Origin: Mycobacterium sp. 852014-52450_SCH5900713
GTDB taxonomy: Bacteria > Actinomycetota > Actinomycetes > Mycobacteriales > Mycobacteriaceae
Reading direction: 5' to 3'
Assembly (NCBI RefSeq): GCF_001667075.1
Contig: NZ_LZIL01000078.1
Location: 186,001-250,000, forward strand
DNA: 64,000 bases
Positions 57,755-64,000 of this stretch are shown piece after piece. The translations under genes and the position numbers were made by a program. Each line of letters begins with the position of its first letter. Within the stretch, counting starts at the first letter, position 1. The notes beneath the pieces were generated by a model. The model saw nothing but the letters and a program-made list of their open reading frames with translations, ran no database searches and was not told where the DNA came from.

Positions 57755-60133
57755 TTAAGTTTTGCTCGATTCGCCGGATTCGCCGGATCCGCCTGAGTCG
57801 ACGGCCGTCGCGGGGTCCTCGATCACGCAATACGTCGGATCGATCATCGAGATGGGCCGGTTGCCGGTCTGGCGCGCCTTCCCGGTGATCCGCAATAGCT
57901 GGCCGGGCTGTATGTCGGCGCCCCCATGACCGGGACGGAACGTGACCGTCATTTCCCCGCTGTTGTCCCCGACGACCACCTGCCGGAAGGTGCGCCCCCG
58001 GTCGGTGACGTCCTCGACCTGGTTGACCCGTCCTTCGACGGTGGCCCGTTGCCCCGAGATCAGCCCGGCCACCAGGATGACCGAAGCCGGCCGCTCGGGG
58101 TGCTCGTAGGCGTCCACCTTCTCGTCCTCGCCCTTGGACACCCACGCCTCGAGCTTGTCGATCTCCTGGGCGATCCGCTGCTCGAGGGTGTCGGGGTAGG
58201 CCTCCTTGATGCGCGATTCCACGTCGTAGGGCACGATCGTCGCCGCCGCATCGGGGATCAGGCTCACCGCGCGGGAGATCTTGTCCGCGGTGCGGTCGTG
58301 CAGCAGCCTCCCCAGCAGCCGCGCGAACGTTCGGCGAGGCAACAGCACCGTCACGTTGGTGTGCGGTTGTTCTTCGCGCGCCTTGGCGACCAGCAGCTGG
58401 GCGGCCCGGATGATCCGGCGGTCCGGGCAGTCCACCACCCGCAGCGGGGTGTCGAGATCGAAGTGGTCCCAGCGCTTTCGCAGCTGCGCGGCGTGGGCCG
58501 GGTCGACCATGAAGTGCACCGCGGTCAACTCGTCGGCCCGTAATCCCCTGCCGTAGCGCAGCGCTTCGATCACCGCCAGGTCCACGGAGTCGACAAGAAC
58601 GAACACCCGGTGCCGCGCGTACTTCACCAACTCCGGACGGTCGGTGCGGAACATCTCGAGAATGGCTGCCTCAGCCCGGTATTCGCGGTTGAGCCGCATC
58701 AGCATGAACACCAGTAGCGGGAAGACGACGACCACCAGCCACGCGCCCTCGGTGAATTTCGCCACCGCGAAGATGCCCACCACGATCGTCGAGAGGATGG
58801 CCGCGGACAGGTTGATCGCCAGGCGGCGTCGCCACCCCGGTTCCCGCTGTGTCAGATGGTGTTTGGTCATCCCGTAGCCGGCCATCGAGAACCCGGTGAA
58901 CACACCGATCGCATAGAACGGGACCAGCGCGTTGACCGACCCGCCGGTCACCACCAACAACAGCACCGACAGCGCCGTCAGGGTGATGATGCCGTTCGAA
59001 AAGACCAACCGGTGACCGCGTTTGGTGAGTTGGCGCGGCAGGAAGCGGTCCTCGGCGACGAAACTGGCCAGCGCCGGGAATCCGTTGAAACTGGTATTCG
59101 CACCGGTGAACAAGATGGCCGCGGTCGCGGCCTGGACCAGGATGTAGAAGACGTCGCCGATCACGCCGTTGCCGAAGACGGCTCGGCCGATCTGGGACAG
59201 CACCGACGGGTATTCCGTGAGATAGGGCGTGGCGTGGGTGACGTGCGCCAGGTAGGCGACGCCGGCCAGCAGGAGGCCGAGGACGGTGGCCATGGCGGTG
59301 AGCACGCGGCGCGCGTTGCGGCCCTGCGGCTTTCGGAAGTAGTCGACCGTGTTGGAGATGGCCTCGACCCCGGTCAGCGACGAGCCTCCGTTGGCGAACG
59401 CGCGCAGCAACACCAAAATCGTGGCGCCCAGCACCAACCCGTTGCCCTGGTGTACCGGCACGGTTCCGGTCATGTGCGCGGGATCGTAAACCGGTAGGTT
59501 CCCGGCGAATGCGCGAATGACGCCGACCACGATGGTCAGGCCAACCATGACGATGAATGAATAGGTCGCCACCGCGAACGGCAGTCCCGCCTCCTTCAGC
59601 CCACGCAGGTTCGCGTAGCAGATAGCAAGCACGACCGCGACCGTGAGCTCGAGGCTGTACGGGCCCAGCGCGGGAACCGCCGATACCACCGCGACCGTTC
59701 CGGCCGCCGATTGCACCGCAACGGTGACGACGTAGTCGATCAGCAGCGCCGCGGCGGCGATTTGCGCGACCCGGGGCCCGAAGTTGTCCCGGGCGACGAT
59801 GTAGGAGCCGCCCGCCCGGGTGTAGGCCATCACCACCTGCCGGTATGAGGCGGCCACCAGGACCAGGATGAGCAGGATGACACCGGTGATGGGAAGCAAC
59901 AGCAGAAAGGCGGCCAGCCCGGCATGCGGTAGCAGTTCGATCAGGATCTGCTCAGGACCATAGGCGACGGACGACACCGCATCCGGCGAAAGCGCGCCCA
60001 GGGCAACCGGATTCGACAACTTCTCGGAGGCGATGTCCTCCGTGATCAGGGGCTTTCCCAGGAATACCCGCTTGACGATGTCCCCGACCGAAAGGGGGAT
60101 GCGCAGCCTGCCGGCCGAAGTCGTCACGACCAC
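57755..60133 (-). CDS. KimA-like APC-superfamily transporter with C-terminal OB-fold
   Basis: A 792-residue protein: about 12 membrane helices (residues 45-480), with ALGALSPDAVSSVAYGPEQIL (cited in part), the signature of KimA/YdaO-type potassium importers, followed by a USPA-like cytosolic domain and a C-terminal OB-fold (about 685-780, RATVEGRVNQVEDVTDRGR and GQLLRITGKARQ). KimA takes up K+ and is inhibited by c-di-AMP in Bacillus (established). The OB-fold tail is uncommon. No ydaO-type riboswitch was recognised upstream. It occupies the place of Rv1179c. Confidence 0.85.
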   Translation of the reverse strand: MVVTTSAGRLRIPLSVGDIVKRVFLGKPLITEDIASEKLSNPVALGALSPDAVSSVAYGPEQILIELLPHAGLAAFLLLLPITGVILLILVLVAASYRQVVMAYTRAGGSYIVARDNFGPRVAQIAAAALLIDYVVTVAVQSAAGTVAVVSAVPALGPYSLELTVAVVLAICYANLRGLKEAGLPFAVATYSFIVMVGLTIVVGVIRAFAGNLPVYDPAHMTGTVPVHQGNGLVLGATILVLLRAFANGGSSLTGVEAISNTVDYFRKPQGRNARRVLTAMATVLGLLLAGVAYLAHVTHATPYLTEYPSVLSQIGRAVFGNGVIGDVFYILVQAATAAILFTGANTSFNGFPALASFVAEDRFLPRQLTKRGHRLVFSNGIITLTALSVLLLVVTGGSVNALVPFYAIGVFTGFSMAGYGMTKHHLTQREPGWRRRLAINLSAAILSTIVVGIFAVAKFTEGAWLVVVVFPLLVFMLMRLNREYRAEAAILEMFRTDRPELVKYARHRVFVLVDSVDLAVIEALRYGRGLRADELTAVHFMVDPAHAAQLRKRWDHFDLDTPLRVVDCPDRRIIRAAQLLVAKAREEQPHTNVTVLLPRRTFARLLGRLLHDRTADKISRAVSLIPDAAATIVPYDVESRIKEAYPDTLEQRIAQEIDKLEAWVSKGEDEKVDAYEHPERPASVILVAGLISGQRATVEGRVNQVEDVTDRGRTFRQVVVGDNSGEMTVTFRPGHGGADIQPGQLLRITGKARQTGNRPISMIDPTYCVIEDPATAVDSGGSGESGESSKT

Positions 60134-60215
60134 CGTCCTTAACTGAGCGGGCGAAACACCTTCGATGCATTGTGCACGCTGGCGCCCGCCATTGGTGGCG
60201 GCTGGTCGGTTTCGG

Positions 60216-61301
60216 TTAGGCGAGCCGCCGCACGGCGGCGGAGATCCGCTCGTCGGTCGCCGTCAGCGCGACACGCACGTGCTGCGCGCCGCGCGGGCCG
60301 TAGAAGTGGCCGGGCGCCACCAGGATGCCGCGCTCGGCCAGCCAGGTGACGGTGTCCGCGCACGGCTCGCCGCGGGTCGCCCACAGATACAGGCCGGCCT
60401 CGGAATGGTCGACGACGAATCCGGCCGAGCGCAGCGCCGGCAGCAACGCTTCCCGCCGCCGCTCGTACCGTTCGCGCTGCGTTCGCTCGTGGGCGTCGTC
60501 GTCCAGGGCGGCGACCATGGCCGCCTGCACCGGCGTCGGCACCATCATCCCGGCGTGCTTGCGCACCGCCAGCAGCTCGGACACCAGATCGGCATCCCCG
60601 GCGACGAATCCGGCGCGGTAACCGGCCAGCGACGAGCTCTTCGACAGCGAGTGGATGGCGAGCAGTCCAGCGTGGTCGCCGTCGCAGACCGACGGATGCA
60701 GGATCGACAGCGGCTGCGCCTCCCAGCCCAGGCCCAGGTAACACTCGTCGGAAGCCACCACGCTGCCCCGCTCGCGCGCCCAGCCGACCACTTTGCGCAG
60801 GTGGTCGACGCCCAGCACGCGCCCGGTCGGGTTGCTCGGGGAGTTGAGGTAGACCAGCGCCGGCGATTGCGGGCCCAACTGGGTCAACGAATCCGCCCGC
60901 AGCACCGTCGCTCCGGCCAGCCGCGCCCCGACGTCATACGTCGGATACGCCAGCTCGGGCACCACGATCACGTCCGCGGGCCCCAGCCCCAGCAGGGTCG
61001 GCAGCCAGGCGATGAGCTCCTTGCTGCCGATCACCGGCAGCACGGCTGCCTCGGTGAGCCCGGTGATGCCGAAGCGGCGGGCCAGCGCGGCGACCGCCGA
61101 GTCCCGCAGGCGCGGGGTGCCGGCGGTGGCGGGATATCCGGACGCGGAACCCGCGGCGGCCAGCGCCTCCTGGATGATCGGCGCGACCGGGTCCACCGGG
61201 GTGCCGACGGAGAGGTCGACGATCCCGTCGGGATGGGAACCGGCCAGCGCTTTCGCGTCGGCCAGCGTGTCCCAGGGAAATTCCGGCAGGGATGCCGACA
61301 C
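60216..61301 (-). CDS. dapC: N-succinyldiaminopimelate aminotransferase
   Basis: A 361-residue class I/II aminotransferase, close to Rv1178 throughout (VSASLPEFPWDTLADAKALAG, cited in part). The PLP Lys is in HSLSKSSSLAGYR, NSPSNPTGR binds the cofactor, and SDECYLGLGW completes the site. GTG 61301 matches the M. tuberculosis start; an upstream ATG at 61346 would overlap the fdxC region. It supplies lysine and meso-DAP synthesis. fdxC lies 53 nt upstream on the same strand. Confidence 0.94.
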   Translation of the reverse strand: MSASLPEFPWDTLADAKALAGSHPDGIVDLSVGTPVDPVAPIIQEALAAAGSASGYPATAGTPRLRDSAVAALARRFGITGLTEAAVLPVIGSKELIAWLPTLLGLGPADVIVVPELAYPTYDVGARLAGATVLRADSLTQLGPQSPALVYLNSPSNPTGRVLGVDHLRKVVGWARERGSVVASDECYLGLGWEAQPLSILHPSVCDGDHAGLLAIHSLSKSSSLAGYRAGFVAGDADLVSELLAVRKHAGMMVPTPVQAAMVAALDDDAHERTQRERYERRREALLPALRSAGFVVDHSEAGLYLWATRGEPCADTVTWLAERGILVAPGHFYGPRGAQHVRVALTATDERISAAVRRLA

Positions 61302-61354
61302 TCGCCCGCGTGGGGCGCGCGGCCTCACCCCGGGTCTATCCAGCACCGGCCCGC

Positions 61355-61681
61355 TCAGTCTCCCTCGCCCTGGGGCGGCAGGTCCTTGACGACTTGCGGG
61401 TCGTTCTCGGTCATGCCGACCTTGGCGGCACCGCCCGGCGATCCCAGCTCAGTGAAGAAGTCGGCGTTGATCTGCGTGTACTGGCTCCACTGCTCGGGCA
61501 CGTCGTCTTCGTAGTAGATCGCTTCGACGGGGCAGACGGGCTCGCACGCCCCGCAGTCGACGCACTCGTCGGGGTGGATGTACAGCATCCGCGCGCCCTC
61601 GTAGATGCAGTCGACCGGGCACTCCTCGATACATGCCTTGTCTTTGATGTCGACACAGGGCTCGGCGATCGTGTAGGTCAC
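61355..61681 (-). CDS. fdxC: Ferredoxin FdxC (7Fe/8Fe type)
   Basis: A 108-residue bacterial ferredoxin. The first cluster ligands are in CVDIKDKACIEECPVDC; the second, CVDCGACEPVCPVEAIYY, has the full CxxCxxCxxxCP. GTG 61681 with GGAGGA upstream and the Rv1177 length fix the start. Low-potential electron carrier. It is the upstream partner of dapC, as in M. tuberculosis. Confidence 0.95.
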   Translation of the reverse strand: MTYTIAEPCVDIKDKACIEECPVDCIYEGARMLYIHPDECVDCGACEPVCPVEAIYYEDDVPEQWSQYTQINADFFTELGSPGGAAKVGMTENDPQVVKDLPPQGEGD

Positions 61682-62056
61682 AGACGTCTCCTCCATGTAC
61701 TGCTTCGGTGTGGGCTGCTCTTCGGCTCGCGCCCGGTGCTTCCGGCCGCTCCGGGACAAAGCTTTCGGTTACTGATACTAGACGTTGCACATACACGTCA
61801 ACCACTTGGCGCGCCCGTTAAATTGACGATTTAAGACTGCCAGTCTCGGACGCCGCGATCGGGGTCGGTTTCGCCGATGGCGAACAAGGCGCCCAGGCCG
61901 CTGAGCTGCGAAAAGTCGCACTTCAGCGGCGCTCCGCGATATGCATTGCGATGGAAGCACGCGCGCGGCGCCTGGTAACCTCGACGAGAGGCGACAGCCG
62001 CTGGGCAAATGTCGTCGCCGTGATAGCGGTGCATTTATAGGGGAAGGTGTCCACAC
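61682..62056. other. Divergent promoter region fdxC / TB8.4-like gene
   Basis: No gene is supported. The rv1175c/rv1176c equivalents expected here from M. tuberculosis are absent. A TTTATA at about 62033 lies just ahead of the GGGGAAGG ribosome site of the next gene and may be its -10. Confidence 0.4.
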
Positions 62057-62392
62057 ATGGTGAGGCTGTCGTTGACCAAATTGACCGTTGCGCTTGGCGG
62101 CGCGGCCGTGGCGTTGACCGCCGCGGCCGGAATCGCGTCCGCGGACCCGACGGACGCAATCATCAACACCACGTGCAACTACGGACAGGTGATCGCCGCG
62201 CTCAACGCCACCGATCCGGCGGCCGCGACGCAGTTGAACAGCTCGCCCGTGGCGCAGTCTTACATCCGCAACTTCTTGGCCTCGCCGCCGCCGAAGCGGC
62301 AGCAGATGGCCCAGCAGATTCAGGCCATGCCGTCGGCGCAGAAGTACTACGACGACATCAACCAGGTCGCCGTCACCTGCAACAACTTCTGA
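62057..62392 (+). CDS. Secreted TB8.4-like antigen (Rv1174c family)
   Basis: A 111-residue precursor. The signal peptide (residues 1-30, LTKLTVALGGAAVALTAAAG) has the cleavage pattern ASA-DP. The mature part (NTTCNYGQVIAALNATDP ... VAVTCNNF) has two Cys that can bridge, and matches TB8.4, a strong T-cell antigen, and the hemophore-like family. ATG 62057 has GGGGAAGG upstream. It is divergent from fdxC and convergent with the next gene. Confidence 0.92.
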   Translation: MVRLSLTKLTVALGGAAVALTAAAGIASADPTDAIINTTCNYGQVIAALNATDPAAATQLNSSPVAQSYIRNFLASPPPKRQQMAQQIQAMPSAQKYYDDINQVAVTCNNF

Positions 62393-62408
62393 GCCGAACG
62401 GACGCCGC

Positions 62409-63182
62409 TCAGTAACCGCTGAGCAGGCCGCGCACGCGGCCCAGGGTCTCCGGTCCGACGCGGCTGCAGATTCGCGATGGGTCTGCGGGCCTACGCCCCC
62501 AAAGCAGCAGGACGCGCGCGGCAGGGTCGGTTTCCAGGGTGGCAGGGCGTTCGGGTTCGGTGAGCCCGATGGCGGTGCGGTCGGCGTCAGCGCTGATCAC
62601 GACGTCATCGGTGCCGGCGGCCCGCAACCTGGCCTCGACGCGCTCGCCGGGCCGCAATTGCTTAACGCCCTTGGCCAGCAGCGGTTTTCCGACCGCCACG
62701 ACGCTGTGCGTGGTCATCCAGGGCTCGGCCAGCCCGGTCTTCAGGGCCGCCGGAATGTCGGCGTCCCCGGTGATGTCCCAACCGTGCAGCACGAGCTCTT
62801 CGCGCATGTGTTCGGCGAACCAGGGCACCTTCATGGTGCGGCCCGTCCACGCGACGTCGGTGTCCTGGGGCACGTCGTCGGCCGCTTCCGCGATCCGGTT
62901 GAGGGTGGCCATCCGGTCGAACAGCGCGTCCCACAGGTCCGCGTCGTTCAGCGCGCGCAGTGGCCCCTCACGTTCCTCGAAGCCGCGCGTGCCGACGGGT
63001 TCGCCGTCGAGGTGCGCGGCCAGCACTCGGGCGATCTCCTCGGCGTTCCCGGCCTGATGGACGACGATGTCGCGCACCGTCCAGGCCTCGCACCAGGTGC
63101 CGGCGTCGGGCCGGCGCCGCTGCACCGCGTCTACGAACGGCCTCCACTCGGGGAACCGGTCATCGTCGATCTGTCGGTTCAC
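62409..63182 (-). CDS. Maleylpyruvate-isomerase-family (DinB/MDMPI) protein
   Basis: A 257-residue TIGR03083-type protein: TWCEAWTVRDIVVHQAGNAEE (cited in part) with the metal His, EHMREELVLHGWDI with the second metal site, and a C-terminal domain with LRPGERVEARLRAAG (SCP2-like). Likely mycothiol-dependent. Not from the 18276 gene by recent duplication; the two share only the family core. Ends 17 nt from the TB8.4-like stop. Confidence 0.85.
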   Translation of the reverse strand: MNRQIDDDRFPEWRPFVDAVQRRRPDAGTWCEAWTVRDIVVHQAGNAEEIARVLAAHLDGEPVGTRGFEEREGPLRALNDADLWDALFDRMATLNRIAEAADDVPQDTDVAWTGRTMKVPWFAEHMREELVLHGWDITGDADIPAALKTGLAEPWMTTHSVVAVGKPLLAKGVKQLRPGERVEARLRAAGTDDVVISADADRTAIGLTEPERPATLETDPAARVLLLWGRRPADPSRICSRVGPETLGRVRGLLSGY

Positions 63183-63212
63183 GGCGTCGGGTATACCCGC
63201 CGCCGCGGGCTG

Positions 63213-64000
63213 CTAAGCGGCCCGCGGGGCGTAGGTCGTGGTGCGTTGGCGGGCGGGGCGTCCGATCCCCTCGGCGATCGCGGTCAGCTCTTCGACGCTC
63301 TTGGCCGACCCGTACTCCGAACCGGCCATCCGCGAGATGGTCTCCTCCATCAGCGTGCCGCCCAGATCGTTGGCACCGCCGTTGAGCATCACCTGTGTGC
63401 GCTCGACCCCGAGCTTGACCCAGCTGGTCTGAATCTGAGATATGCGGCCGTGCAACATGATTCGTGCCAACGCGTGCACGGCACGGTTGTCGCGGTGGGT
63501 GGGCCCGGGCCGGGCCGCGCCCGCCAGGTACAACGGCGAGCTCTGGTGTACGAACGGCAACGGGACGAACTCGGTGAACCCGCCGGTGCGGTCCTGGATC
63601 CCGCGCAGCACGTTGAGATGACCCACCCAGTGCTGGGGGCTGTCGACGTGCCCGTACATCATCGTCGACGACGACCGCAGGCCCACCTCGTGTGCGGTGG
63701 TCACGATGTCGATCCATTCCGACGTCGGCAGCTTGCCCTTGGTCAGCACCCAGCGCACTTCGTCGTCCAGGATCTCGGCCGCCGTGCCCGGGATCGTGTC
63801 CAGCCCGGCCTCGCGCAGGCTGATCAGCCACTCGCGGACGCTCAACCCGCTCTTGGTCACGCCGTTGGCAATCTCCATCGGCGAGAAGGCATGCACGTGC
63901 ATCGACGGCACCCGCGCCTTGACGGCGCGGACCAGGTCGGCGTAGCCGGTGACCGGCAACTCCGGGTCGATCCCGCCCTGCATGCACACCTCGGTGGCGC
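63213..64000 (-). CDS. fbiC: FO synthase FbiC, C-terminal part (CofH domain)
   Basis: The last 262 residues or so of FbiC; the gene continues beyond the right edge. Visible: ATEVCMQGGIDPELPVTGYA (cited in part), VHAFSPMEIANG, GLDTIPGTAAEILDDEVRW (cited in part), STMMYGHVD, EFVPLPFVHQSSPLY, and NGGANDLGGTLMEETISRMAG (cited in part). These belong to the CofH radical-SAM half that couples 5-amino-6-ribitylaminouracil to tyrosine on the way to coenzyme F420. The [4Fe-4S] Cys motif is outside the window. Confidence 0.95.
   Translation of the reverse strand, partial: ATEVCMQGGIDPELPVTGYADLVRAVKARVPSMHVHAFSPMEIANGVTKSGLSVREWLISLREAGLDTIPGTAAEILDDEVRWVLTKGKLPTSEWIDIVTTAHEVGLRSSSTMMYGHVDSPQHWVGHLNVLRGIQDRTGGFTEFVPLPFVHQSSPLYLAGAARPGPTHRDNRAVHALARIMLHGRISQIQTSWVKLGVERTQVMLNGGANDLGGTLMEETISRMAGSEYGSAKSVEELTAIAEGIGRPARQRTTTYAPRAA

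Noticed and set aside
60134..60215. A ydaO-type c-di-AMP riboswitch before the KimA-like gene
   Set aside because: Only 82 nt separate it from dapC and no conserved riboswitch elements are visible.
1..64000. tRNA genes, rRNA, CRISPR arrays, phage integrase or attachment sites
   Set aside because: None was recognisable by reading both strands; the only mobile-element trace is the istB fragment.

Overview
The window comes from a slow-growing-type, high-GC Mycobacterium. Its right third has the gene neighbourhood of M. tuberculosis Rv1173 to Rv1188: fbiC, the TB8.4 antigen, fdxC, dapC, a pks, fadD21, the proline regulator Rv1186c, rocA and putA. The species cannot be named from this alone. No tRNA, rRNA or CRISPR array was seen.

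Layout. (1) 1-12.4 kb is a regulator-rich block: an edge-cut GAF/Fis regulator, a homologue of the DosR-regulon protein Rv2628, two tandem AAA-LuxR regulators of about 930 residues with relics of a third, an alpha/beta hydrolase set among micro-ORFs that overlap by ATGA, and a MalT-type LuxR protein. A tandem CGTCTCA-N3-TGAGACG operator occurs twice here. (2) 12.4-32.5 kb is an oxidant-defence island. It holds a thiolase, a DUF417 (RclC-like) membrane protein with an LpdC paralogue and a thioredoxin-reductase-like protein lacking CxxC, an IS21 scar, RidA, a six-gene coupled operon (NDH-2-like, 67-aa His-tail protein, sulfite-oxidase-fold Mo enzyme, FAD reductase, DUF6510, RraA-like), an 18-Cys copper-type protein, DUF5709, an LpdA paralogue, a DM13 protein, an orphan ECF sigma factor, MsrB/MsrA, an SDR and a second transaldolase. 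Seven copies of one bipartite operator (TCACCC-GGGTGA, then 10-11 nt, then GGGTGA, 7 nt, TCACCC) lie in its promoter regions, each oriented toward the transcription unit it precedes. (3) 32.8-42.6 kb has small accessory genes and a ChsH1/ChsH2/Ltp2-like side-chain module with a CoA-transferase and an aldehyde dehydrogenase. Three members of that module are cut to N-terminal stubs. (4) 42.6-64 kb is the syntenic core. Here papA3/mmpL10/Rv1184c of the polyacyltrehalose locus are absent, and an APS kinase, a single-chain ATP sulfurylase and an unrecognised 105-aa protein stand in their place.

How it fits together. The contents of the 12-32 kb island (Rcl-like pair, RidA, Msr enzymes, SUOX-fold enzyme, copper binding, NADPH supply by transaldolase) match functions known elsewhere for hypochlorous-acid and oxidant survival. 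The shared seven-site operator suggests they form one regulon, perhaps with the orphan sigma factor as a member. That is an inference from sequence pattern and gene content. In the core part, PAPS synthesis beside a full KS-AT-DH-ER-KR-ACP synthase and a fatty-acyl-AMP ligase suggests a sulfated lipid, although no sulfotransferase lies in the window.
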